A stretch of DNA of 64,000 nucleotides from Stigonema ocellatum SAG 48.90 = DSM 106950 (lineage in GTDB: Bacteria; Cyanobacteriota; Cyanobacteriia; Cyanobacteriales; Nostocaceae): NCBI GenBank assembly GCA_016903675.1, contig JADQBA010000018.1:37630-101629 (forward strand). Reading direction: 5' to 3'. Shown piece by piece: positions 7,086 to 16,931 of the stretch (its first letter is position 1; every line of letters begins with the position of its first letter). A program made the translations under genes and the position numbers. The notes under the pieces are model-generated. The model was not told the DNA's origin and ran no database searches. It saw only the letters and a list, made by a program, of their open reading frames with translations.

Positions 7086-8114
7086 ATGAACTTACTCAAA
7101 ACCGTTGATGCCAAATTCTTCCACAGCGAAATTCCTGCTAAACCGATGGGTAAATATGCTCACTTTATTACGCTTCGCATCACAGAATCCTATCCTTTAT
7201 TTCAGACAGACGGGGAACTCAATAAAGCAAAAGTTCGTGCTGGAATTGAAAATAAAGAACCTATTAGCCGCTTAGCAATGTTTAAGCGCAAGCAATCCAC
7301 CCCAGAACGTTTAACAGGACGGGAATTACTACGAAAATACGAAATTGGTGACGCAAAAAACTGTGATTATAATGTAGATTTCAGCAAGACGACTCCTGAT
7401 TGTATTCTTTATGGTTTTGCAATAGGTGATTCTGGTTCTGAAAAGTCTAAAGTAGTCGTAGACACAGCTTACTCTATTACTCCCTTTGAAGACTCACACC
7501 TCAACTTTACCCTTAATGCTCCTTTTGAAAATGGAACAATGAGCCGTCAAGGGGAAGTGACTAGCAGAATTAACAGCCAAGACCATATTTTACCTCAAGT
7601 CTTTTTCCCAAGCATTGTTACCTTAAAAGATCCCACAGAAGCTGGATTTATCTATGTTTTTAATAATATTCTCAGAACCCGTCACTATGGAGCGCAAACA
7701 ACCCGTACTGGTAGGGTGAGAAATGAATTAATCGGAGTGATTTTTGCAGATGGCGAAATTATCAGCAATCTCCTCTTGACGCAAAAAATCTATGACGTGA
7801 TGAAGAAAAAAGGAGAAATTAACCCTCCAGACCCTCTTCAGGAAGATGAAGTTTTAAAAGCTGCTACTGAAGCAATTACTTCTCTGATGAAAGACGAATA
7901 TATCAGTCATACTGATTTTATTGGTGAATCATTGACACTTCTTTTGAATGAAGTTAAATCTATCACTACTAATGAAACTCAATTGCAAGCAATGTTGATG
8001 CAAGCAAACACAGAATCATCTACATATGCTCAAACATGGGTTTTGAAACCAGCAAAGAAGGAGAGCAAAAAAGATACCAAGAGTAATAAAAAAGCTGGTG
8101 TGGTTACAGAGTAA
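7086..8114 (+). CDS. csc2: Type I-D backbone protein Csc2 (Cas7d)
   Basis: A 342-residue Cas7-group protein that forms the filament along the crRNA in the I-D effector. The family opening is clear: LLKTVDAKFFHSEIPAKPMG, then ITLRITESYPLFQTDGELN. I chose ATG 7086 because GGAGA (7076-7080) sits 5 bases before it and the protein then begins like its relatives; an upstream in-frame ATG at 7056 lacks such a site. The tail after residue 315 is Lys/Ser-rich and probably flexible. csc1 follows after 5 bases, so the two are surely co-transcribed. Confidence 0.92.
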   Translation: MNLLKTVDAKFFHSEIPAKPMGKYAHFITLRITESYPLFQTDGELNKAKVRAGIENKEPISRLAMFKRKQSTPERLTGRELLRKYEIGDAKNCDYNVDFSKTTPDCILYGFAIGDSGSEKSKVVVDTAYSITPFEDSHLNFTLNAPFENGTMSRQGEVTSRINSQDHILPQVFFPSIVTLKDPTEAGFIYVFNNILRTRHYGAQTTRTGRVRNELIGVIFADGEIISNLLLTQKIYDVMKKKGEINPPDPLQEDEVLKAATEAITSLMKDEYISHTDFIGESLTLLLNEVKSITTNETQLQAMLMQANTESSTYAQTWVLKPAKKESKKDTKSNKKAGVVTE

Positions 8115-8119
8115 ATCAA

Positions 8120-8854
8120 ATGTCAATTATTTACCACTGTCAGATAGAACTGCATGATAGCCTATATTATGCAACTCGTGAGATAGGAAGACTCTACGAA
8201 ACAGAGCCAGTCATTCACAATTATGCTCTTTGTTATGCCCTAGATCTAGTGGATAGTGAAGCTTACTCCACTACCGTTGCAGAACAACACTCATATCGTT
8301 ATTTCTGCCCCGAACAAGTCCCCAAATATGAGGAGCATTTAACACCGCTCAATGAACAAAAAATTTATGTAACTCCAGCACATTCAGTCAACCATTCTAC
8401 CATCCTCAGCACTTGGAAGTATGCTAACAACAACTACCACGTTGAGATGGAGAAAACTCAAAAGAATATCCCTAGTTTTGGTAGAACAAAAGAGATTGCA
8501 CCAGAAAGTAAGTTTGAGTTTTTTATAATTTCTGAAAAATCTCTGACTCAAAAGCCAAAGCAACTACCAAAATGGATTCGCTTGGGTAAGTGGATGAGTA
8601 AAGCTGAAGTAAAAATCCAGGAAGTTACAAAATTTGAATTAAAAACTGGTGATTTTACTTTTCCTTACCCACTTAATCCTCTAGATGTCATGTTTACCCA
8701 TCAAGTAGTAAGCTACGACGTAGTCAATATGCCCCCTGTGAGTCTAATCCAAAATGTCAGTATCCGCCAAGGGCAGTATTACGAGTTTGAAAATCCCAGC
8801 AAATCTGAAAAACTAAAACTTCCCGCCAGAATGCAGTATCGGTTTAAAGGTTGA
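8120..8854 (+). CDS. csc1: Type I-D Cas5-group protein Csc1 (Cas5d)
   Basis: A 244-residue protein expected to hold the 5' handle of the crRNA in the I-D complex. It matches Csc1 in length and in its opening (IYHCQIELHDSLYYATREIGRLYETEPVIHN is split by family-conserved HDSLYYATREIG). It starts 5 bases after csc2. A 173-base gap with repeats separates it from cas6. The assignment rests on position as well as sequence. Confidence 0.9.
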   Translation: MSIIYHCQIELHDSLYYATREIGRLYETEPVIHNYALCYALDLVDSEAYSTTVAEQHSYRYFCPEQVPKYEEHLTPLNEQKIYVTPAHSVNHSTILSTWKYANNNYHVEMEKTQKNIPSFGRTKEIAPESKFEFFIISEKSLTQKPKQLPKWIRLGKWMSKAEVKIQEVTKFELKTGDFTFPYPLNPLDVMFTHQVVSYDVVNMPPVSLIQNVSIRQGQYYEFENPSKSEKLKLPARMQYRFKG

Positions 8855-9027
8855 ATGGAAATGGTGGGCAGTGCCCACCCTACAATATAAAATTGTAACA
8901 TCTTATATACGCGGATACACGCAGATAAAATAGATAAATATCCTTACAGCACCTGCGTTCATCCGCGTACCCTGCGGGAAGCCGCCCAAAGGGCGTCTAC
9001 ATCTGCGTTCATCTGCGGTTCAAAATT
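8855..9027. repeat. Repeat-rich gap between csc1 and cas6
   Basis: It holds the palindrome GTGGGCAGTGCCCAC (about 8864-8878), which recurs near 43.43, 50.33 and 51.19 kb. It also holds copies of an ATCTGCGTTCATCTGCGG repeat that occurs in reverse at 10549-10590, between cas4 and cas1. No gene or promoter was recognised. Confidence 0.6.
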
Positions 9028-9882
9028 ATGCCCCACAGCCTCATCCTCAACCTCATCCCCCAATCCCCAATCTACCCAGAATTCCTGACTGGTAGACACT
9101 ACCACGCCCTCTTTCTTACCCTCGTCAGTTCTGTAGATAAAGCATTGGGAGACTATCTACACACATCCAACACAGACAAAGCCTTCACCCTTTCACCCTT
9201 ACAAGTCCTACGAAATCATCAAACTCACCAACACAAAAATCATCACACTCTGCAATTTTCCCATCCACGCCCAATTCCTCCAGGTACATCCTGTTGGTGG
9301 CGCATCTCCCTATTGGATGATACCCTTTTTAGCAAGCTGACTTCACTGTGGCTCAATCTTAACCCCAAACATCCCTGGCATTTGGGTTCTGCGGATTTAT
9401 TTATTACCAGCATTCTTGGAACACCGCAATCAACACAACCTTGGGCAAATGCTTGCAGTTATACACAATTGTATGAGAAAGCAAGCGATCGCCATCGTCT
9501 AATGACCTTAAGCTTTGCTACCCCTGTAGCCTTTCGTCAAGGAGGATATGATACCGTCTTGCCAAACCGAGAATGTCTGTTCAACAGTCTTCTCAGTCGC
9601 TGGAACAAATATAGCGGTATTGAATTTACCAACATCCCCATTGAGTCAATTTATCCAAGTTTTTGCAAAATACATACCGAAGTCATCAACAACTATGACA
9701 GCAAATTTATTGGGTGCGTTGGCGAAATAAACTATCGGATTCTAGGAGATGTTGAACCAATGGCAATTAAGCAAATGAACACCCTTGCTAACTTTGCCTT
9801 GTACGCAGGAGTTGGACGTAAAACAACTATGGGGATGGGAATGACTCGTCGCCTATCAATAAATATTGAAAGCCATGAATGA
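9028..9882 (+). CDS. cas6: CRISPR endoribonuclease Cas6
   Basis: A 284-residue RAMP protein that should cut the array transcript within each repeat, leaving the ATTGAAAC handle. The C-terminal glycine-rich loop typical of Cas6 is seen as YAGVGRKTTMGMGMTRRL, and the N-terminal half has the first RRM-like fold with several histidines (for example near HHTLQFSHP) that could include the catalytic one. No good ribosome site precedes the ATG. The end overlaps cas4 by 8 bases. It shares the organisation of the longer Cas6 at 16932 but lacks the extra C-terminal domain. Confidence 0.88.
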   Translation: MPHSLILNLIPQSPIYPEFLTGRHYHALFLTLVSSVDKALGDYLHTSNTDKAFTLSPLQVLRNHQTHQHKNHHTLQFSHPRPIPPGTSCWWRISLLDDTLFSKLTSLWLNLNPKHPWHLGSADLFITSILGTPQSTQPWANACSYTQLYEKASDRHRLMTLSFATPVAFRQGGYDTVLPNRECLFNSLLSRWNKYSGIEFTNIPIESIYPSFCKIHTEVINNYDSKFIGCVGEINYRILGDVEPMAIKQMNTLANFALYAGVGRKTTMGMGMTRRLSINIESHE

Positions 9883-10468
9883 TACAGAATATATTCCTAT
9901 TGCTGCATTAAACCAATACGCTTATTGTCCGCACCGCTGTTGGCGAATGTCTTGTGCAGGTGAATTTGTTGATAACCAATATACAATTGAGGGGACAAGT
10001 TTACACGAACGTGTCCACACCACAGGAGAAGGACATCGCGAAGAAACCTGGGAAATTCGAGCGATTTGGTTGAAATCAGACAAATATCAACTTATCGGTA
10101 AAGCTGATTTGATTGAATCGGAAAACGGTGAGTGGTATCCTGTTGAATACAAGCGTGGAAAAAAGGGTGAATGGGATAACGATGAGTTGCAAGTTTGTGC
10201 TCAAGCGTTGTGTTTAGAAGAAATGACAGGACAATGTATTAGTATTGGTTATATCTACTACGCGCACTCGCATCAACGTCAGTTAGTGGAAATGACCGAT
10301 GAACTGCGTCAAAGTACAATCAGTACCATTGAAGCTGTTCAAATTCTGCTATTGACTGGTGCGATGCCAAAAGCTGTCAAAACCAATCGCTGTAATGGAT
10401 GCAGCCTGAAGTTGCAATGTTTGCCAGGTACTGCTGACAAAGTAGGACGCTATCACGAACCTGAATAA
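9875..10468 (+). CDS. cas4: CRISPR adaptation nuclease Cas4
   Basis: A 197-residue RecB-like nuclease that trims prespacers and helps select those next to a PAM. D78 (GKADLIE), E91 and K93 (VEYKRG) form the nuclease core. Cysteines C18/C22 and C173, C176, C182 fit the iron-sulfur cluster. The ATG at 9875 lies inside cas6 and gives a normal N-terminus; a TTG three codons upstream is the alternative. It is separated from cas1 by 178 bases containing a tandem repeat. Confidence 0.9.
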   Translation: MNDTEYIPIAALNQYAYCPHRCWRMSCAGEFVDNQYTIEGTSLHERVHTTGEGHREETWEIRAIWLKSDKYQLIGKADLIESENGEWYPVEYKRGKKGEWDNDELQVCAQALCLEEMTGQCISIGYIYYAHSHQRQLVEMTDELRQSTISTIEAVQILLLTGAMPKAVKTNRCNGCSLKLQCLPGTADKVGRYHEPE

Positions 10469-10548
10469 TTGGTTTGTAGTAAGGGCTAAAGCCCTTAACA
10501 TTTCTGCTGATCACTAAAGCACTCACTACGAAGAAAGAATGGGATTTT

Positions 10549-10590
10549 TAACCGCAGATGAACGCAGATGAACGCAGATGAATGCAGATT
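10549..10590. repeat. Tandem repeat between cas4 and cas1
   Basis: Three copies of a GAACGCAGAT-type unit follow AACCGCAGAT. The same unit lies inverted at about 8940-9025. The gap 10469-10646 otherwise holds only a weak GGGCTAAAGCCC palindrome near 10482. Confidence 0.6.
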
Positions 10591-10646
10591 TTTGGTGTGT
10601 TCAATAGTGGATTTTGGTTAATCATTAATAAATAGTGTAGAGAATC

Positions 10647-11651
10647 ATGGGTACTGTTTATATCACTCAAGAAGATGCTTTTATCGGCAAAATCGATGAA
10701 CGTCTCACTGTTAAGTTTGATAAAAAGACGATTTTAGATGTCCCGTTATTGAAAGTAGATGGTGTTGTGGTTTTAGGGCGTGCCACTATTTCACCCGCGA
10801 CAATTTCTGAACTGCTTCAGCGTCACATTCCACTGACGTTTTTGACAGAAAATGGTCGTTATTTGGGACGGTTAGAACCAGAAGTTTCTAAAAATATTTT
10901 TGTTCGCAAAGCACAATGGCAAGCATGTGGAGAGTCACCCCAAGCTATCCATTTAGTACAAAGTTTTGTGCGCGGTAAACTCAAGAATTACCGTAATGTT
11001 CTTTGTCGTCGGCAGAGAGAATCTACAGACCTCGATTTATCAGTTCATATCACTCGCGTGGAAGGGGCGATCGCACCAATAGATAGCACTCACAGCATCA
11101 ATTCCCTTCGCGGTTTGGAAGGTGCAGGTAGTGCAGCTTATTTTGGCTGCTTTAATCAACTCATTCGCAATCTAGAGTTTGAGTTTAAAAAAAGAGTCCG
11201 CCGTCCGCCTACCGATCCAGTCAATTCCTTACTCAGCTTTGGCTATTCTTTATTACGCCACGACGTTCAAGGTGCAGCTAACATCGTTGGCTTTGACCCG
11301 TATTTAGGATACCTCCACTGCGAACGTTATGGTAGACCATCTCTAGCATTGGATTTGATGGAAGAGTTTCGTCCCCTAGTGGTGGATGCAGTGGTGTTAT
11401 CTGCACTAAATAAGAAGCTGTTAACTCCTACAGATTTTGTGGCGGAACCATTAAGCGGTGCTGTTTCCCTCACCCCTGAAGGACGAAAAACTTTCTTGCG
11501 ACTATACGCACAGAAAAAGCAATCCGAATTTAAACATCCTGTGTTGGGATACAAATGTACTTACCAGGAAGCGTTTGAACTCCAAGCTAGATTATTGGCG
11601 AAATATTTAATGGGGGAAATCGAGAAATATCCGCCTTTGGTTTGGAAGTAG
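10647..11651 (+). CDS. cas1: CRISPR integrase Cas1
   Basis: A 334-residue integrase that inserts new spacers at the leader end with Cas2. The metal-binding residues are in place: E158 (GLEGAGSAAYF), H224 (GYLHCERYG) and E239 (LDLMEEFRP). Length and layout are those of the cyanobacterial type I-D family. The gene follows a 178-base gap after cas4 and may be read from a separate promoter, although none is obvious. cas2 starts 22 bases downstream. Confidence 0.95.
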   Translation: MGTVYITQEDAFIGKIDERLTVKFDKKTILDVPLLKVDGVVVLGRATISPATISELLQRHIPLTFLTENGRYLGRLEPEVSKNIFVRKAQWQACGESPQAIHLVQSFVRGKLKNYRNVLCRRQRESTDLDLSVHITRVEGAIAPIDSTHSINSLRGLEGAGSAAYFGCFNQLIRNLEFEFKKRVRRPPTDPVNSLLSFGYSLLRHDVQGAANIVGFDPYLGYLHCERYGRPSLALDLMEEFRPLVVDAVVLSALNKKLLTPTDFVAEPLSGAVSLTPEGRKTFLRLYAQKKQSEFKHPVLGYKCTYQEAFELQARLLAKYLMGEIEKYPPLVWK

Positions 11652-11673
11652 GCACTGGAGGTGAAAAGTTGCC

Positions 11674-11946
11674 ATGAATGTTGTTGTATCTTATGATATA
11701 TCTGAAGATAACCGTCGCACTAAAATCCACAAAGTCCTGAAATCCTACGGTCAGTGGGTGCAGTATAGTGTTTTTGAGTGCCAGCTTACTGATACTCAGT
11801 ATGCTAAACTGCGATCGCGCCTAAGCAAACTCATTCAGCCCGATACCGATAGTATCCGATTTTACTTTCTATGCGCCTGCTGTTTTGGTAAAGTCGAACG
11901 TATCGGTGGTGAACAACCCCGCGACAATACTATATTCTTTGCCTAA
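11674..11946 (+). CDS. cas2: CRISPR adaptation protein Cas2
   Basis: A 90-residue ferredoxin-fold protein that bridges two Cas1 dimers. The N-terminal strand VVVSYDIS carries the conserved Asp, and VFECQLTDTQYAKL and IRFYFLC follow as in the family. It is preceded by GGAGGTGAAA at about 11656, a good ribosome site. It is the last cas gene before the leader of the array. Confidence 0.95.
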   Translation: MNVVVSYDISEDNRRTKIHKVLKSYGQWVQYSVFECQLTDTQYAKLRSRLSKLIQPDTDSIRFYFLCACCFGKVERIGGEQPRDNTIFFA

Positions 11947-12173
11947 AGTGCGGATGGGTAGGTGTAGAAAAAGAACCTCAGAAAATAATGGCTGAAGTGT
12001 TTGTGGTACAAGGCTTTGCGAATAAAAAAACTCTTAAACCATCCGCACCCCTTACCAGGACTGCATTTCAGCCATTTACACTCTACCCAATCTCCATTTC
12101 TCATGCTATGATTATCTCATCCGCACGAATGTACCTTGAAAACCTCATACTGACTAGCTTTTAGGCGACCGCA
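11947..12173 (+). promoter_or_regulatory. CRISPR leader with extended -10 promoter
   Basis: A 227-base non-coding region between cas2 and the first repeat. TGCTATGAT at 12104-12112 is an extended -10 box and would start a transcript about 50 bases before the first repeat. A clear -35 is not seen. The side is that expected from the repeat handle orientation and from the position of cas1-cas2. Confidence 0.6.
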
Positions 12174-15100
12174 GTGGAAATTTCCCTTACTCCCTATTAG
12201 GGATTGAAACAAACAGTCTGGATACGGCGAGTATGCCATCATGACGTGGAAATTTCCCTTACTCCCTATTAGGGATTGAAACCCTCCATCTGGCGAAACT
12301 GAAGATTTTGGTGCGCCGTGGAAATTTCCCTTACTCCCTATTAGGGATTGAAACGAGCCAACAATACCGGAAATTATCGCTAACAGATGTGGAAATTTCC
12401 CTTACTCCCTATTAGGGATTGAAACGATCAAGAGCCAATTCATACCCGAACAATGCCTGGTGGAAATTTCCCTTACTCCCTATTAGGGATTGAAACCTCT
12501 GGATTATCATCTACTGCTCGGATTATTTCGGTGGTGGAAATTTCCCTTACTCCCTATTAGGGATTGAAACCAAGAAACGCGCTCTATCGAAGAAGAAACA
12601 CGAAAAGTGGAAATTTCCCTTACTCCCTATTAGGGATTGAAACACCGACACAGAAATCTTTAGCTCAGGAGGTAGTTGGTGGAAATTTCCCTTACTCCCT
12701 ATTAGGGATTGAAACACTGCAACGCTGTATTGAAGGGCCGGCATGACCTAGTGGAAATTTCCCTTACTCCCTATTAGGGATTGAAACCAATCCTAATTTC
12801 ATTGAAAAATAAAAAAAATGAAGTGGAAATTTCCCTTACTCCCTATTAGGGATTGAAACGGCTTGGCGCGGGAGTAATTCCCATGAAGTGATTCTGGTGG
12901 AAATTTCCCTTACTCCCTATTAGGGATTGAAACGCAAATCTTTTTGATCCGGAGGGATGGGAAAACCCTGTGGAAATTTCCCTTACTCCCTATTAGGGAT
13001 TGAAACAAACTGGGTTCCATTTTACCAGTCGAAATGCCAACAAGTGGAAATTTCCCTTACTCCCTATTAGGGATTGAAACAAGCTAAGGGAAAAACTACG
13101 AGCCAGAATTATGGCAGTGGAAATTTCCCTTACTCCCTATTAGGGATTGAAACAACTAATCTGCTGGGCGAAGGCACACGGTAAACCCAGTGGAAATTTC
13201 CCTTACTCCCTATTAGGGATTGAAACCTTTCATCCCAAGGCGGTACACAACCCTCGTGGAGTGGAAATTTCCCTTACTCCCTATTAGGGATTGAAACCCT
13301 TAAGGGGGAACTAATAGCTTCCACTGCCTCTAGTGGAAATTTCCCTTACTCCCTATTAGGGATTGAAACCCCTACCGCAAAGAGGATTCGGACATATATT
13401 AAATGTGGAAATTTCCCTTACTCCCTATTAGGGATTGAAACCCGGCAGATCCAAGCTTAGATCCAACCCTTGAAAGTGGAAATTTCCCTTACTCCCTATT
13501 AGGGATTGAAACTCAGGGAGGGGTGTTTCGGCTTTTAAATTACCTCAAAGTGGAAATTTCCCTTACTCCCTATTAGGGATTGAAACAAAGCTTAGTGATG
13601 CCCAAATTAGAGCGACGAATGTGGAAATTTCCCTTACTCCCTATTAGGGATTGAAACGCACCGTGGAATAAGAATAAGGGCGATCGCACTGCAGTGGAAA
13701 TTTCCCTTACTCCCTATTAGGGATTGAAACTCCCGGTAGTATTTGAGATAGCCGTTTTCAAGGTGGAAATTTCCCTTACTCCCTATTAGGGATTGAAACA
13801 TATCCCTCTTGCAGCAGCATCGAAGCGTTTGCGGTGGAAATTTCCCTTACTCCCTATTAGGGATTGAAACCAGCTCCTCCTCAGTGAGGTCGGGCAATGT
13901 CAATGTAGTGGAAATTTCCCTTACTCCCTATTAGGGATTGAAACGAAAATGGCTGGATGCAGTTCGAGGTGGATTGCGACGAGTGGAAATTTCCCTTACT
14001 CCCTATTAGGGATTGAAACCCACCGAGCATCATACAGCAGGTACAATGTACTGGGGTGGAAATTTCCCTTACTCCCTATTAGGGATTGAAACCTGCGATC
14101 GCATAATCCAACTCTGAAACATTTGCCGTGGAAATTTCCCTTACTCCCTATTAGGGATTGAAACCTGCCACCACCGAACATTATTCCTCCAGCCAGGCGA
14201 GTGGAAATTTCCCTTACTCCCTATTAGGGATTGAAACTCATCCCCGTAGTCTCCATCTTCAGAAATCAGAGGTGGTGGAAATGTCCCTTAGTCCCTATTA
14301 GGGATTGAAACTCGCTGCTATTTCAGAAGCAGCGTCTACCCCAAATTGTGGAAATTTCCCTTACTCCCTATTAGGGATTGAAACATCTAATTGCTGACTA
14401 CGAAAGGAACGGTAAAACGTGGAAATTTCCCTTACTCCCTATTAGGGATTGAAACTAACGGTGACTAAGCATCAAGAATTGACCATTGAGTGGAAATTTC
14501 CCTTACTCCCTATTAGGGATTGAAACTTTCCGATTGAGTATACATCTTATAAAATACAGGTGGAAATTTCCCTTACTCCCTATTAGGGATTGAAACGTAC
14601 ATATATTTAGACTGCTCCGCCCATGCTCGGTGGGTGGAAATTTCCCTTACTCCCTATTAGGGATTGAAACCGAATAGAATAGTTCGCGGTATAACCAAAA
14701 TGCAGTGGAAATTTCCCTTACTCCCTATTAGGGATTGAAACATCGCTTCTTGCTACGCTGCGCAATCCAAAATCTGTGGAAATTTCCCTTACTCCCTATT
14801 AGGGATTGAAACACCCCTTCAATTAATGAAGCGATGCTGCGCGATCGAAGTGGAAATTTCCCTTACTCCCTATTAGGGATTGAAACAATTGAACGACCCG
14901 TGCTAGAACGGCAGATGTACCGTGGAAATTTCCCTTACTCCCTATTAGGGATTGAAACCACATCGACGGACGGCAGGCAGACATTCTTTAGAGTGGAAAT
15001 TTCCCTTACTCCCTATTAGGGATTGAAACGAGGGAATTTCTTGACTCAAATCTAGTTTGTAAAGTGGAAATTTCCCTTACTCCCTATTAGGGATTGAAAC

Positions 15101-16318
15101 CAAATTCCCCAGCCCCAACTTACAATACTATTTTTTGTGGAAATTTCCCTTACTCCCTATTAGGGATTGAAACACATGGGGATCGAGGGCGATCGCCACC
15201 AGTAGGAGTGGAAATTTCCCTTACTCCCTATTAGGGATTGAAACAAGCAGAACGTAGTAAGGCATAAAATAGAAAATGTGGGTGGAAATTTCCCTTACTC
15301 CCTATTAGGGATTGAAACCTTATTCCCGCATACTGGGCAGATGTAGCGGTCTGTGGAAATTTCCCTTACTCCCTATTAGGGATTGAAACACCTATAATAT
15401 AGTTACAGATACACAAATGGGTAGTGGAAATTTCCCTTACTCCCTATTAGGGATTGAAACTTTTTATACCACACCCTAGACATAAATAGCGATGTGGAAA
15501 TTTCCCTTACTCCCTATTAGGGATTGAAACCCACATTCAGCGCGTGAGTGGGCATAGCGATTTGGGGTGGAAATTTCCCTTACTCCCTATTAGGGATTGA
15601 AACCCACCTTCCGGCCCTGCAAATGTTCCAGTAAAGCGTGGAAATTTCCCTTACTCCCTATTAGGGATTGAAACCTCTCAAGACTATATCTTTTGACGAC
15701 GAGTCCAGTGGAAATTTCCCTTACTCCCTATTAGGGATTGAAACAATCGGGATTGTAGGCAATTTGTATAAAATCAAAGTGGAAATTTCCCTTACTCCCT
15801 ATTAGGGATTGAAACCTAACGATTTCCCCAAGCTTAGCTAATCCTTGAAGTGGAAATTTCCCTTACTCCCTATTAGGGATTGAAACTTTTCATTGATAAG
15901 TCCCAGGAAACTTCATCTTTGTGGAAATTTCCCTTACTCCCTATTAGGGATTGAAACGTATATTCCTGCGCTTCCAAAAGGATTAGCCGAAGTGGAAATT
16001 TCCCTTACTCCCTATTAGGGATTGAAACTTAGCGATCGCCGCCCCTGATTTATCGTAAAGCTGTGGAAATTTCCCTTACTCCCTATTAGGGATTGAAACC
16101 TGTCCGTATGGTTGCCGCTATTCAAGGCAAAGAGGTGGAAATTTCCCTTACTCCCTATTAGGGATTGAAACGTTATCTTCGCTGACCCGTATCCTGTAAT
16201 GGTGCTCCGTGGAAATTTCCCTTACTCCCTATTAGGGATTGAAACAGACCGACTGTCCTGAATAGTTTCAAAATGAGTGAAGTGGAAATTTCCCTTACTC
16301 CCTATTAGGGATTGAAAC
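12174..16318 (+). CRISPR. CRISPR array, 58 repeats of 37 bases, 57 spacers
   Basis: By direct count there are 58 repeats, the first at 12174-12210 and the last at 16282-16318, with 33-38-base spacers. Each starts GTGGAAATTTCCCTTACTCC and ends TATTAGGGATTGAAAC, containing a small CCC/GGG hairpin and an ATTGAAAC handle. The leader is on the left, so transcription is on the + strand. All repeats are identical except the one at 14275-14311, with two substitutions (positions 9 and 17). The leader-distal repeat is not degenerate. Four spacers contain GCGATCGC. The length suggests a long-lived, active system. Confidence 0.98.
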
Positions 16319-16343
16319 GTCCAGTGTCGGGTTAAATGAATTC

Positions 16344-16754
16344 TTAACGGTCTGGGAGTGTGGTGAATGCCGGAACCCCGTCCGGTATCACATGAAAAGG
16401 CTTTTTCTCCTGTGTCCAGAACACCATCTTGGGGCCTTCAAAAATTGAAGGATCGTCCAGAGTGCCGACTTTGACAACGAGTCCGCCCTGCGCTTTAGGT
16501 GAGCGGGCGGCAATATGTACCCCACACTCGCCACAGAATTCACGAGTGGGCTCCCCTTCAGCGCCTTCAAGTTTGAAGCTCTTGGGTTGGCCTTGCGTGT
16601 AGTGGAAGTTGCCCGCTTCAATTCCGATAAATAGGTTTCCTGCGCCTTAGGATATTTTTTGACATGTTTCGCATAGGCAAAGAGCGTGCATGGGTATCTC
16701 CCCAGAAATTTCAAATCTCAAAGCACCGCAGTAGCAGCCGCCAGTCAGAGCCAT
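16344..16754 (-). pseudogene. GFA-family (glutathione-dependent formaldehyde-activating-like) gene with internal stop
   Basis: Read from ATG 16754 the frame gives MALTGGCYCGALRFEI, LCLCETCQKIS, then TAA at 16647-16649, then GAGNLFIGIEAG, EFCGECGVHIAARSP and a normal end at 16344. The three zinc-binding Cys motifs (CxC, CxCxxC, CxxC) and the length of about 136 codons match GFA-family enzymes. The single in-frame stop after codon 35 is the only defect seen. Either it is a recent pseudogene or the base is a sequencing error. It lies between the array end and the second cas6 and has no evident link to CRISPR. Confidence 0.75.
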
Positions 16755-16931
16755 TGTCATTCTCCGATGTTTAGTGCCTAACAACTTATTGTACTTAATC
16801 CGTCCAGATGGTTATATAGGCTATCGCAGTCAGCCTGTTGATTCTAACAAATTTCTCTCATATTTACAGCGGTTGTTTATTGAAAAAAGAAGAGGGTAAA
16901 ATATTTAACATCATTCCTATAGCATCCGGCG

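Noticed and set aside
12547..15019. Open frames across the CRISPR array on both strands
   Set aside because: They are only repeat-spacer translations; every one reads through several identical repeats.
16388..16714. 108-codon minus-strand frame in the GFA region
   Set aside because: It is out of frame with the GFA pseudogene, which has recognisable zinc motifs in the other frame.
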